Positions 33,109 to 44,713 of a stretch of 64,000 bases of DNA are shown here, piece after piece (the first letter of the stretch is position 1; every line of letters starts with the position of its first letter). The notes under the pieces are model-generated. The model saw only the letters and a program-made list of their open reading frames with translations, was not told the origin of the DNA and ran no database searches. The translations under genes and the position numbers were made by a program. The stretch comes from Trifolium pratense. Its lineage: Eukaryota; Streptophyta; Magnoliopsida; Fabales; Fabaceae. The stretch covers positions 4,548,563 through 4,612,562 of the forward strand of contig NC_060063.1 in the NCBI RefSeq assembly GCF_020283565.1. The letters run 5' to 3'.

Positions 33109-34306
33109 TGTTGAAATACAAAAGTAAGTATGTTTTTATCGTCTCCACAGGGACTGATGCGATATCGATGCCGTTCAACAATTAATATAATTTCAAGTAA
33201 AGGATTTCAAAGATGGTTGATTACGAAAGTTGCGAATACATGAAAGTAGTAAAGATGATTAATTTAACAGAGAGATTAAATTGCTGGGATTAGATTTCAA
33301 TCACTCATTCATACATATTCCCCTAATCAGTTACACAGGTTCTAGTCATCTATCAATATTATCACGTATCGCTCGTCGAACGTTTCCGTGTCCAGATAAC
33401 GTCGAGATATCTATTGCATCTATTAACATCCGATGTCTCGGGTCGTCAATCAATACAATAGCATTAAGATTCGATACTCTAAGTGAATATTAAACCTAAA
33501 TCTATTCCTAGAATTTAGAGTTCGATAGATATTATCCTAGTTCTTAGATTCAAAAGGTATATGTCTATAACAATTCAAATCAAAGATTAAAACAATGAAA
33601 ACAAAGATAACATCAATATTGAGAGATAACTAAAACCATATATAAAACCATGATTAATAGAAACACATACTAATAGAGTAATTTACACCTAATCCCAACA
33701 AAAGAGAGAATTAGTTATACATAATAACCTTACAATACATAGCTAGAAAAGATGGAAAGATGATAAAGATAATTCCTCTGCTCTTCTTGGTAGCTCTCAA
33801 TCTCCTCTGCCTTCACCCTCTCTCGTGAAGTTTTGTGTGTTGTTATAAGAGTGAATCAATTGCCTTTTCAAGGAATGGCTTCACATGCCTTTTATAGGCT
33901 TTTAATGCTAAGCAAATTGCACAAGGCGGTGCTTACACTATGATGATATCCTTCATGGCTAAATTAGCTTTTATAATTAAGAATAAAAACACTGCTGCAA
34001 CTCTTTTTGACCAATAGAAAATCTTCTTATCACTTTAAACAAGAGGACAATTGTGCCTCTTCATAATTTTGGTCCAATGACAATTTTTCTTAGTCTCCAA
34101 TAGGTCTCATTGCTTCTATTTTTCCATTAAGCTCATAAAACCTACAAAAATGTGTTGGAATTAGGTAGAAATAACATAAATGACTAATTTGTTAATTAAA
34201 ACTAATATTTACAATTAGTTGGTTTTTTTATATGAAATTACTTTTAAAACAAGTCAATAAGTGCCCAAAATATATATGTAAAATTACCACTTTTTGGCAC
34301 TTATCA
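33109..34306 (-). repeat. 3' LTR of A1
   Basis: Minus strand begins TGATAAGTGCC and ends ATTTCAACA. Same termini style as the A2 LTR (TGATAAGTGCC). Preceded in element sense by the tract GTTGGGGAGAGT (34307-34318). Confidence 0.93.
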
Positions 34307-35758
34307 ACTCTCCCCAACTTAGAACTTTGTTTGTCCTCAAACAAAAGTCCAAAATAAACTCTCAAAATATGGTTCAAACCTCATCCGTGCATGATTCAAT
34401 CAAGATTTATGATCAATCAAAAACTTTGGATTTCAATCATTTCAAGTTTGCTTGATTCAATGTATTGCAAGTTCAAAATCAAACCTTCATAATCATCAAA
34501 AAATCAAAGCATGAATGTGAAATAGTTTCAAGATTCAAGTAAGATTTCAAACTTTCCAAATCAACAAGACAATCAACTAGAATCACAATTCTCACAAGTG
34601 TTTCAACTCAAGGGTGTAGTGTTTCTCTCAATCCAAGCAATGTGTTCACAACAAATCAATTCAAACATACATCTCAACAAAATCACAAGACATATTATCA
34701 ATCATGGATCACTAAGGTCTTTCTTAAGCTTGTAATGGGGCTAGGCTACAAGAAATCATTGTTTTTCTTTGGATTCAAAATGCCTTAAGGATAAGAGAGC
34801 ATAAACTTTGAGTATCTTCATAACATTACATAAGTTATTCATCCTCTTTCACTTTCCCCATTCTTTACTTTTGGTGATTCTTTTGACACAATTTCTATTC
34901 ATTTCCTTTTCTTTTGAAACACATTTTCTTTGATTTTCATTTGTGTGTCAAATGACTTACAATGTTTTTCTTTTTCAATCACCATCTTCAACAACTCATA
35001 TTTTTCAACTACTTTTTTTTTTTTTTTTCAAACAAATAACCTCTTTCTCCCCAACTTGTTTTCAACCCTACTTAAACTCAATGCTCAATCATCCTAAGAC
35101 AAGGGTCAATTCATTGTTTTTCTTTATTGTGGTTCAAGAGTTCAAAACAAACAAATTTTCAAATTTTTTTGGCTTAAGGGGGTAGCAAAGGATCACACTA
35201 ACTCACAAGGTAGGTTATTTTGGCTTAAGTAGTTACCACTCAAAAAGAAACAAGGCCTTGATCATATCCATGACTTCAAACACATCAAGTAATAGCAAGA
35301 TTCAGTTAAAATCAACAGAGTTAAACACAATTGTCGGCTCTCAAATATATAAACAATGGAAAGTTCACACAATCTCACCCGGCTAGGTCTACGTGATTCA
35401 TAATCAATTAATCAAGTTAAGAAGGAATGAATGAAATCAAATTGAATAAAGCTACTTGGTTCAAATTCATCCTATCATTCAAAGATAATCACAAAATTTT
35501 GACCTCAAACAATGCAAGTTGAAAAAATTATTCTAATCATGCATTTGAATTTGATTAATCACAAACCTAAACTTTTCAATCCATATGCACATGATATTCA
35601 AAAATCAAAATTTTGAACCATTTTTTCAATCAACCATCAACATGTTGTTCAGACCACAAGAGAAATATAAATTAAGATAAAGCATAAATTTAACCGAAAG
35701 CTATTTAAAATAAACTTCACAGAGTTTTGGAGAGCTTTCTCGGTCTATCTTTCTCTTG
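34307..35758 (-). other. A1 3' noncoding region
   Basis: About 1.45 kb without ORF. It starts with the polypurine tract and the block read TTTGAGGACAAACAAAGTTC on the minus strand. It shares scattered well-kept blocks with the A2 3' region (for example GGCTACAA...ATCATTGTTTTTCTTTGGAT near 34740-34775 and ACAATGGAAAGTTCACAC near 35353-35370). A T run of about 17 lies at 35012-35028. Confidence 0.65.
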
Positions 35759-35947
35759 TCAGTTGTCTGGCTCTTCTTCACTTCGTTGTCCCGTCTCCTG
35801 GTCTCCATTTCCAACAGCTCCACTGCTACCAACATCATGTTGTCTCACCTCCTCCGGGTAAAATGGCCTTTTCACAGGCCATGCCATTTGTGCAATACAT
35901 TCCTCCTTGGTGCCATATATCTGATCATCCCTGAAGTTACAAAACAT
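35759..35947 (-). pseudogene. Possible remnant of the A1 envelope-position ORF, C-terminus
   Basis: A 62-codon minus-strand frame containing AQMAWPVKRPFYPEEV followed by an acidic/serine-rich tail. It lies where A2 has the C-terminus of its third ORF (SYVHWPEVRPTFIGGG then acidic tail). The resemblance of position and pattern is suggestive; sequence identity is low. Confidence 0.4.
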
Positions 35948-37548
35948 ACGAGCAAGCTATCCATCTTACATCACAATCAGATTTATCCCAACCAGAGACA
36001 AACCACTCTCTTAATCAAATGCTATATCACTCCTTCACAAATATGAGACACCGGCATACCAGACATAAAATGCAAAATGATAGTCTAGTAAACCAACACA
36101 CCAGAGCTAAGGCCAGATACCAAACATGAAAAATCAGCCTATCAAATAACAAGGTTAAAAAAAACAAGGCTCATTCACTCCTTCAAAGGCTTGAACCACC
36201 AGCAAACAATGCTAATGTTTTGTCAATAATCAACTTTAGACTCCATAAGGTTCTAGCCAACAATCAACATGTCAATATCAAGTCACAATTCTAACTACTC
36301 AAAGTAAGCAATTTAAAAGTCAAAATTCATGTGACAAAGTGAGATACATGTTATGAAAATCAATAAGCAAATGGGAGAGAAACAAGTGCTTAACTTGATC
36401 AATTGATGTCTTTTTGAAAAAATAATAAGCACATAGTTCAAAAGGGCAAACAAAGACACACAACAATCAAGTTTCTAATTAAGGTGATCACCAAGTCCAT
36501 CAGGTTTTTCATTGAATTTGTTATTACCAATGTTTCCTCCATACTCAACTTTAAACTCACAAATTGTCCTGCAAAAAATGTTAAGTCCCAAAAAAAACTT
36601 TTTGCAGCTTAAACTTAAGGGACTTTGTTCTTCAATCTATTAATCCACACAAAATTTCTTCCATTATCTCTGACCTCTCGCCCTCACATCCTAAAATAGA
36701 AAACCCTAAAGAGTAGATTTCAATCCCCTTTTCAAAAAATTAACAAAGTAATCAAAAGGGTTTAAGCAAATCAAATTAATTTCAACCTTAAACAATGATA
36801 GTTCAGCGAAAAACCAGAACAGCTCCTAATCAACCCAATTCATCAAATTCAATTCAAAAGTAACTAGACTGAAAAAAATGTTTCAAAAGTTTTTTTTTTT
36901 TTTTTAAACCATAACAATCATTCCTTTACTAGTTACCAACAACACTTTAACAAAGGTGGCGTTTTCTTAATAAGTAAAGAAGAACATATACATATATACT
37001 TGAAATTCATGAAAAATTAAGAACAGATTTGTACCTTCTTCTCAATTTAAGATGCACAGAACTGAAAGGAATAAAATCAAAAGGCCCTTTGCTCAATTGA
37101 AACCTGAGGATGTGAGTGAAATGTAGTTTTGCACAAAATTTTGATTTGTAAGAGAGAAGAACCAAGAGAGAAAAAGTTTTGATTTTAGGGTTTAGAAGTG
37201 ATAGTGGTAGTGAGAAAATGCAGAGAGAGAATAGTCTCAGAAGTGGTAGTGGTTGGTGGAAACTTGTAGTAATGAAAATGAAAACGTGTGCAGTGCTTTT
37301 TTTTTAACAGAAAACACAGAGCTAGTGAATTCGCTTAGCGAGGGAAAAGTGGCTCAGCGAATTTGACAGGGAAAGCAGGAAAATTAAAATTTCACACCAG
37401 AGGTTCAGTTTTAGCTTACTAGCAACCTTTCAAAACATGCTTAAATATACTAAAATGATAAATTGCAGGAATTAAATAGTAAAGATAGAAAATTGGGTTG
37501 CCTCCCAATAAGCGCTTGGTTAACGTCGGTAGCTCGACGCCTGAGATG
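35948..37548 (-). other. A1 internal noncoding region
   Basis: About 1.6 kb of AT-rich sequence without convincing ORF, where an autonomous Athila would have pol. It contains a GGTTGCCTCCCAATAAGCGCTTG block (37497-37520) that recurs in A2 at about 54508-54530, just upstream of its third ORF, and a TTCGCTTAGCGAG/CTCAGCGAA motif pair near 37330-37365. Confidence 0.6.
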
Positions 37549-38241
37549 TTAGGGTGGCCAAAATGAAACGGACAACACATCATCCGTCTTTTTCCTTCGG
37601 TTTGGGAGGAACTCCATGAACTTTAGATATAGATGTTGCGGAGTCCATATCCTCCCCAATTCTTTTTTGTTGAACAAGGCACAAATTTCGTCTATTACCC
37701 GATCAATCAACGCCTGGTTCTCCATCTCCCTCTTTTGTTCACATGATTCTTCCTTGCTAAATAATCCTTCATTTTCCTCCGCAACCATCATCACTTGTTC
37801 CTTATCAACAGTGTTAGCTTCCTCCGTACATGGCAATTCTTGAGGAAGTTCAACTTCATGCGGTGTATCTATTTCTTTCACTATTTTCTTTACACCACAT
37901 CCTTCGAACATTCTTTCCTCATTTAGAATATTATCTTTCTCGTCAGGAGTGGTTTGTGTGTTGGTTTGAAATGTTCCTCCTTGGTTATTGTTATTGGCTA
38001 ACTGTTTAGCCAACTGAACAAGCTGATTTTCCAAATTTTTGGCCCGTGCAAGACTGTTTTTCAGATATTGTTGGTGTTGGTCTTGCCACTGTTGGTTTTG
38101 TTGCTGCTGCATTTCCATGAATTTAATCATGGTCTCCTCCAATCTAGCCTCTGAAGTTTGTCCATAATTATAAGGAGGAAACTGTTGATATGATTCATAC
38201 TCACCCGGAGTATAGAAGTTGTAATAACCACGATCAGTCAT
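37549..38241 (-). CDS. Athila-type Gag fragment (A1), 230 aa
   Basis: Starts MTDRGYYNFYTPGEYESYQQ and has a Q-rich stretch (MQQQQNQQWQDQHQQY). It then has NLENQLVQLAKQLANNNNQGGTFQTNT, parallel to NLETQIGQIAREMSNNKNQGGTFAANT in the A2 Gag, and an acidic middle and a short unrelated C-terminus. It corresponds only to the C-terminal part of Athila Gag; the capsid N-terminus and zinc knuckle are absent. The frame is open, so a short protein could be made, but whether it has a job (for instance binding helper Gag) is unknown. Confidence 0.7.
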   Translation of the reverse strand: MTDRGYYNFYTPGEYESYQQFPPYNYGQTSEARLEETMIKFMEMQQQQNQQWQDQHQQYLKNSLARAKNLENQLVQLAKQLANNNNQGGTFQTNTQTTPDEKDNILNEERMFEGCGVKKIVKEIDTPHEVELPQELPCTEEANTVDKEQVMMVAEENEGLFSKEESCEQKREMENQALIDRVIDEICALFNKKELGRIWTPQHLYLKFMEFLPNRRKKTDDVLSVSFWPP

Positions 38242-38411
38242 GGTTTAACTTTTAATGGGGAATCTGAAAAAGGATTTAACAAACAAGAAAAACAATTTTC
38301 TTTGTCTAGCAAAGAAGGATTAGTACAAGAAAAACTATACAATATAAACAAATATACACGAATACTTAAAAGAATATAAATTGTTGAAATGCTCCAATAT
38401 CTAAACGCCAG

Positions 38412-38429
38412 TCCCCGGCAACGGCGCCA
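38412..38429 (-). promoter_or_regulatory. tRNA-Asp primer binding site of A1
   Basis: The minus strand reads TGGCGCCGTTGCCGGGGA, three bases inside the 5' LTR: the classic plant Gypsy primer site complementary to tRNA-Asp. Confidence 0.9.
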
Positions 38430-38432
38430 TTT

Positions 38433-39631
38433 TGTTGAAATACAAAAGTAAGTATGTTTTTATCGTCTCCACAGGGACTGATGCGATATCGATGCCGTTC
38501 AACAATTAATATAATTTCAAGTAAAGGATTTCAAAGATGGTTGATTACGAAAGTTGCGAATACATGAAAGTAGTAAAGATGATTAATTTAACAGAGAGAT
38601 TAAATTGCTGGGATTAGATTTCAATCACTCATTCATACATATTCCCCTAATCAGTTACACAGGTTCTAGTCATCTATCAATATTATCACGTATCGCTCGT
38701 CGAACGTTTCCGTGTCCAGATAACGTCGAGATATCTATTGCATCTATTAACATCCGATGTCTCGGGTCGTCAATCAATACAATAGCATTAAGATTCGATA
38801 CTCTAAGTGAATATTAAACCTAAATCTATTCCTAGAATTTAGAGTTCGATAGATATTATCCTAGTTCTTAGATTCAAAAGGTATATGTCTATAACAATTC
38901 AAATCAAAGATTAAAACAATGAAAACAAAGATAACATCAATATTGAGAGATAACTAAAACCATATATAAAACCATAATTAATAGAAACACATACTAATAG
39001 AGTAATTTACACTTAATCCCAACAAAAGAGAGAATTAGTTATACATAATAACCTTACAATACATAGCTAGAAAAGATGGAAAGATGATAAAGATAATTCC
39101 TCTGCTCTTCTTGGTAGCTCTCAATCTCCTCTGCCTTCACCCTCTCTCGTGAAGTTTTGTGTGTTGTTATAAGAGTGAATCAATTGCCTTTTCAAGGAAT
39201 GGCTTCACATGCCTTTTATAGGCTTTTAATGCTAAGCAAATTGCACAAGGCGGTGCTTACACTATGATGATATCCTTCATGGCTAAATTAGCTTTTATAA
39301 TTAAGAATAAAAACACTGCTGCAACTCTTTTTGACCAATAGAAAATCTTCTTATCACTTTAAACAAGAGGACAATTGTGCCTCTTCATAATTTTGGTCCA
39401 ATGACAATTTTTCTTAGTCTCCAATAGGTCTCATTGCTTCTATTTTTCCATTAAGCGCATAAAACCTACAAAAATGTGTTGGAATTAGGTAGAAATAACA
39501 TAAATGACTAATTTGTTAATTAAAACTAATATTTACAATTAGTTGGTTTTTTTTATATGAAATTACTTTTAAAACAAGTCAATAAGTGCCCAAAATATAT
39601 ATGTAAAATTACCACTTTTTGGCACTTATCA
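38433..39631 (-). repeat. 5' LTR of A1
   Basis: 1199 bp, nearly identical to 33109-34306. Differences seen include AACCATAATTAA versus AACCATGATTAA, ACACTTAAT versus ACACCTAAT, TAAGCGCAT versus TAAGCTCAT, and one base in a T run. Confidence 0.93.
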
Positions 39632-39636
39632 TTACC

Positions 39637-40456
39637 CGAACTTGGGAGCCCTTGCTTACCCAACCAAGGGTGTATGGCTTCTCATGGGGTTTTGTGGACA
39701 ACTTCAAATAATCTACCAATTTTTGCGACACCAGATTCTCTGTGCTGTCATTTTCCACAATCATATTACACACCTTTTTTTTATAGAACAATGTGTTTTG
39801 AACAAATTATTGCGCTGCCCTTCTTCTTTAGATGCTAGTAACATCCGCTGCAACACAAAACTCACCCTTTCATCAGATTCTTCTTCAGCAAACTCTACCT
39901 CTGCATATTCATCATCATAAGGTTGTTCTCTCTCATCATCATCATCTCGTTCTTCCACTACAGCTGCAACTCTCCTTGATGGACAGACATTGGATCGATG
40001 ACCTTTCCCATTACATTTAAAACAAGTATCAATAGTGGGTTTGGCATATGGATTGTTTTGTTTTTGGGTTGGGGCCTTGCCATGTGGTGCACTGCTAGAA
40101 CTGCCAATTGCCTTATTACCAGGAGTAGAATCCCTGGCTGCTGCACTCTTCTCTTTGTCACCTGATGATTCAGTATTGTTTTGGGGAGAATACTTTCTGA
40201 AAGAGGAGAAATTTCTGGGGGATTTCTCCATCAATTCGTCCTTCAAAGCTAGGTTGGACGCTTCAGCAACGGTCCAAATGGTTTGCAAACCCATCTTCTC
40301 CTGCAAGGATCCTTTCAATCCACTGATATAACGAGCCACTTTCTGATTTTCTGATTCACCCAATTCATTACGTTCAGAAAAACGCAGAAATTCAGCGGTA
40401 TATTCTGTCACTGATCGCTTGCCCTGAACACATTCAATATACATCTTATACATAAT
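39637..40456 (-). pseudogene. Ty3/Gypsy relic G1: Gag and N-terminal protease
   Basis: Minus strand. Gag part (40453-39790): retrotrans_gag-type GKRSVTEYTAEFLRFSERN, then a zinc knuckle CFKCNGKGHRSNVC (CX2CX4HX4C) and an acidic linker. It frameshifts in a T run near 39773-39781 into the protease frame VCNMIVENDSTENLVSQKL. The usual D-x-G catalytic signature is changed to ENDS, so the protease is dead. The 5' end is cut at about 40456: the capsid N-terminus and LTR are missing. Pattern best fits a chromovirus-like Gypsy element; lineage not certain. Confidence 0.78.
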
Positions 40457-40900
40457 TTAAAGCATTACGTACAAGGGAGTTTGATAGAGTGAATTACACG
40501 ATTACAATTGATCAAAAGTCACATGAATGCTTCCTCCATAACTCTCACCTAAGAACTCTCAATCTTGATGCTTAATGTGTCATGCTTCTCTTGCACATCA
40601 TCATCCTCTTGCTTGATTCTTGCATCATCTCCTTGTTCTTTAGCTAAGAAAGTCGAGAGAGTTACGAGATCGCGCCAAAATATGAGTCTGAGATCCAAAA
40701 AGTCGAACCCCTGCACTGGAAGCTCTGTTTCCTTTTATAATTTTATGAACCTGCGCCATGCGCAGGCCCTCGCGCCCTGGCGCAAAGAGGCAATTACAAT
40801 GTTTGTGTTTCAAATTCAAAATACGTAAAATTGGCAACTGTCATAAAAACTTAATTTGAGTTTGGCACAAATTTATGTTTTCACGTTAAATTCATTGATT
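40457..40900 (-). repeat. Probable LTR fragment with TATA box
   Basis: On the minus strand there is a TTATAAAAGG box (plus coordinates 40731-40740) followed by an exon-like leader. Just upstream is a GC-rich palindromic stretch (GCGCCATGCGCAGG ... CGCGCCCTGGCGC, 40752-40785), unlike the AT-rich surroundings. This looks like the U3/R part of a Gypsy LTR, possibly belonging to G1, but I could not find both ends. No protein gene. Confidence 0.35.
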
Positions 40901-42303
40901 TGTTGCCTTAAATGATTTCAAATTGTTGACTTATTTACCATTGCCAAGACATGATGATTTAACAAATATAGAATCATTTGATCTACTTTAATATGAAAAT
41001 GAATTTTAATATGAGAATTAATTGTCAAAATCACATGAGAAGAGAATCGTTTTCATGATGCCATGTGTACATCAGACCTTGTAAAATAGGTCTCAAATAA
41101 TATATTAATAGAGAGTACTATTTTAAGTGATATAATCAAATTAATACGTATAGAAGTACCAAAACAAAATAAAAATATTTTTCAGCCTCATATCAATTTT
41201 GATATATATGGTATAACATCTCATCTTTTTATCGGATCTTGTATCTGCAATATACAATAAAAACAATTTTAGTATTTTAGATAATATTCATAAATAAATC
41301 CATATAGTATTCAATTGTCATAAAAATATGTATAAAAATTAGTACAAATAAGCCATGAAATATAGGCAAAAGAAAATGCTCATATACAATCACACAAAAG
41401 AGGTGAAGAAAAAAATAGAGTAACTCGAGATCATGTAGCTGAAACAAAAATAAAAATATATTGGATTTTAATGACTAATGCATATAATAGTTTAATTCAC
41501 GCTAAACTTTTATCAATTACCCTATTATAGATCTTCCGTTGCATGTTTTTTGGTTACACATTTCGTTGTCATGTCGGTCGTTGATCAATTTTAACCTGAA
41601 ACTTTGAAAATTCTAATAAAAGATCAAATAAACAAACAAACTCAAAAGAAAGAGAGAAAAAACAAAAAATTAACACACAAAAAATCAATATAGATAGAAT
41701 TAATAAGCATGAAGAAAAAATGAAATATTTTGTGACAAATGTTTACAATTAGAAGCTATATTTATAGCAAAATAAGGTTAAGAGAGACATGATGGAAACA
41801 ACACAATAAAAAAAATCAACTATTCAATGTTTAATTGATCGTGATTTGTGGGTCATCAGATATAAATGGTAAGGGAAAATGCTAAAGCTAATAAACTAAT
41901 AAATGCATTACTTCATTCGTAATGAATTTGAAATATTTCTTTTATTCCTTTTATTTCTTTTATAATATAATAATATACATGGTTTTTCTTGACCGAAAAA
42001 AAAAAAGATACATGTTTTTTTTTTGGTGAAATATTGTACATGGTTTTAACATTGCACTTAATATTGCTAAAGAAAAATATTCCTTTGTTTTTTGGTAAGT
42101 GCAAAAATAAAAAATAAGCGTAAAAAAAAGTTTTACTAATGCAGTAATGCTATATAATTTTTATTTCCCCATATACATAAAATAATACAAAATAATTTCG
42201 TTGATTTATATAAATATTTATAAACAAATTAATGTTTTTTTTACAAAAAATTTCATTTTTTTTAGTTGACTAATTGTTACGTATTGATGATATGAGAGAA
42301 GAT
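40901..42303. other. AT-rich intergenic DNA
   Basis: No ORF, no repeat boundary and no RNA gene that I can support. Contains A and T runs (for example 41997-42008, 42015-42024). Confidence 0.5.
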
Positions 42304-42312
42304 TGGAAAAAT

Positions 42313-43420
42313 GAATTTTTTTTTTCTACCCCAACAATTTTCACTCTACCCCAACATATTTTTCAAAATTCCCATTTTACCCTTATCAAATTTCAGCATA
42401 TTTTAATATTTTTTATTTTATCGTTTTATAACTTTTTTGGTAGACTATTCCGGTAAGTTTTTATCTTTTTCGGTATGTTAATTTTACCGGAACACTTTTC
42501 AAAGTGATCCGGTTTGTAAAAACTATGAACGTGTGTTCCGGTATTTTAAACTGTTCCGGTAGGTAACAACACAGCTTCCTGGTTTCCTTCAACAAAAAAC
42601 GTTATTCTTGCGCCAACGATGATATTGGTCAGATTAGGATGAAGATTGTTAGGAATTTATTTCTTTAAATTCTATGAATTGAACAATCAATTGAAGAAAT
42701 TATAGAGTAGTCCAACAAGAATAGGAAGAAGAGGTGATAAGATAAGTGACGAATTTCAACCTCCATCAAATTGCTTATAGGATCAATGAATTGGGCAAAG
42801 TGAAACTTTAGATTCAGAGCTTCAGATACTAGTATTGGCTCGTGTTTTTTCTAATTGAATTTCCAACCAAGCAATGAAAAGTGAAAACCAACAAATAAAG
42901 AAGAAAGTAGGTAAAGTGAAACTTCAGATTCAGGTACTAGTAGTATTGGGCCGGTGTGTGTGCTTGAAGTGGATCCTTCAAAGATCTCGGTGAAGCGGTG
43001 AAAACTGTAGAAGGCAAAATTTCCAATTTATTTGAAAATCAAAGAGCGACAAATGGGAAGCACAAAAGCTGCTTTATACGCGTTTCGTCGGTATAGCCGA
43101 GAAAAAGCATACCGATACACTTTGAGAAGTCTGCCGGTTTGAAATAGTTACCGGTACTCTTTTTTTCAAGTTGATCGGTATGAATATTCATACCGGCAAA
43201 CTTGGAAAAAGAGTACCACACTTTTTCAAAGTTAATCGGTATAAAATTTTTCACATACTCTCTCTTTTTCCTCTAACTCACATGGCACACTTTTTTTTGA
43301 GTACGGTAGATTTTTTTTTTACAGTGTTATCTTATATATATATATATGAGGGCATATTTGTCATTTCAATTCAATATGTTGGGGTAGAGTGAAAATTGTT
43401 GGGGTAGAAAAAAAAAATTC
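42313..43420. mobile_element. Non-autonomous Mutator-like element (1108 bp)
   Basis: Terminal inverted repeats of about 50 bp: GAATTTTTTTTTTCTACCCC on the left and its reverse complement on the right, continuing through CAACAATTTTCACTCTACCC with almost no mismatch. Flanked by a perfect 9-bp direct repeat TGGAAAAAT (42304-42312, 43421-43429), the size typical of Mutator-like elements. Subterminal regions hold many CCGGT/ACCGG motifs. An internal near-duplication (GTGAAACTTTAGATTCAG at 42800 and GTGAAACTTCAGATTCAG at 42918) is present. No transposase frame, so mobilised in trans if at all. Confidence 0.85.
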
Positions 43421-43429
43421 TGGAAAAAT

Positions 43430-44050
43430 GCTTTAATTGTAGTTGACCAATATAATAATATTCATAATAATATTGCTAAAAGAGTGATTGCGTTCTTTGA
43501 ATTCCTTTGAATTGTAGTATCCTTGAATAAAATGTCTTTTAATGCATCAGATTTGAATTTGAATTGAGGAGAATGATATTGAATTATTAGGACAATTGAT
43601 GTTTTTAATGAGTAAATGCAATAATGATATTGATGGCCAAATGAAAGAGTGAAAAAAGTTGCTGAGAGGCCAATATTTTGAAGAAAGAGAAAGGTAAATA
43701 GGTCTGGCTTTTTACATATTATAGATTATAGATTATAGATAGATATTTTAAAATTTAATTAATGTTAGCTAATTTCTTTGATGTACCTTTGAATGGAATG
43801 GCACAGCCTCAAAGTCAATGAAACGTGATTTTGCATATTAAATTGAATGAGGACCAATACATGGACAAAAACGTAGGATGGAGAATTTTCAAAGCTTACC
43901 CAAACACGGCAAGGACGAATTATAAGCCAACCAATATGAGAATTTACAACCAATTTAATATATTTAGAAGACCCAAAATATATTTAACTCTATATAATAT
44001 GGTATTTGTGTGTAAAAAAAAATGGTATTTGTGTGAAAATATATAGTCTT
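43430..44050. other. AT-rich intergenic DNA
   Basis: No supported gene. Short direct repeats ATTATAGATTATAGATTATAG near 43719-43740 are the only structure noted. Confidence 0.5.
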
Positions 44051-44052
44051 CA

Positions 44053-44177
44053 GGAGCTTAATTCAGTTGGTAAGGACATCATATATATTATGTAGGAGCC
44101 GAGATTCGAACTCTAGACACTTCACTTATTCAGCTTTAAAGTAAAATTTATAGCTACTAAACAATTAGGAAAAAAAA
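44053..44177 (+). mobile_element. tRNA-derived SINE relic
   Basis: Box-A-like TTAATTCAGTTGGTAAGG (44059-44076) and box-B-like GAGATTCGAACTC (44101-44113), then a non-tRNA tail with CTTATTCAGC and TAGCTACTAAAC, ending in an A run. Typical of legume tRNA-related SINEs. Not a tRNA gene: no cloverleaf, and the boxes are mutated. Target duplication not found. Confidence 0.65.
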
Positions 44178-44615
44178 TGTTATTAGTAGTTCCCGCCATA
44201 TGCATCTTGTACGTGTATTGCCCACATCTTTGGTTCTTAACTCAAGGGTCATGCTAAACAGTGTCTCAGGTACTTGTTAAGCATACTAAAAAAAGAAATT
44301 AAAGATAAACTTAATGCTAGAAAAATGACTTTTTTATATTTTTAAAGTATTAAATGCACAAGTTTCAAGATAAAGCTTACATATTAATATGTTAAACGAA
44401 TGCTCAGACACTATTTAGCATTTTTCTTAACTGTTTAGCGATTCCTTACTCCTCTCCTCTTGATGCAATTTGTTCTATAGTTTCCGCGTTACACGATATA
44501 ATGGAATTTCCAAACTCGATATTTTATTGGACGAACTAGGGTTTTATTAATTTGGGTTCCATTTAGATTATCTAATTTCATACTCAAAATGGGGATTCAA
44601 TATGCATAAATTTGA

Positions 44616-44713
44616 TTTTTTTTTGTTAGGTAGCCTAGTGGCTAGAGTTCGAATCTTAGCTCCTGCAAATATAGTGTGATGTTCCAACCAACTAAACTAA
44701 GCTCACGGGACCG
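44616..44713 (-). mobile_element. tRNA-derived SINE, minus strand, with target duplication
   Basis: Reverse-oriented copy of the same family: on the minus strand GAGCTTAGTTTAGTTGGTTGG (box A region), AAGATTCGAACTC (box B), then CTAGCCACTAGGCTACCTAAC and a poly(A) tail (plus-strand T run 44616-44624). It is flanked by imperfect direct repeats ATATGCATAAATTTG (44600-44614) and ATATACATAAATTTA (44714-44728), two mismatches in 15. Confidence 0.7.

Larger units (their letters stand above)
33109..39631 (-). mobile_element. Non-autonomous Athila-like element A1 (6.5 kb)
   Basis: Minus-strand element with LTRs 33109-34306 (3', 1198 bp) and 38433-39631 (5', 1199 bp), TSD TTACC (33104-33108, 39632-39636), tRNA-Asp primer site and polypurine tract. 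The LTRs differ at about four positions by eye. Internally it keeps a Gag fragment and a trace of an envelope-position ORF but no protease, RT or integrase, so it depends on another element, presumably one like A2. Confidence 0.92.

Noticed and set aside
44059..44113. Possible tRNA gene (A-box and B-box like sequences)
   Set aside because: No foldable cloverleaf or anticodon stem, mutated boxes, and a SINE-type tail; a second reverse copy with poly(A) and target duplication shows it is a SINE family.
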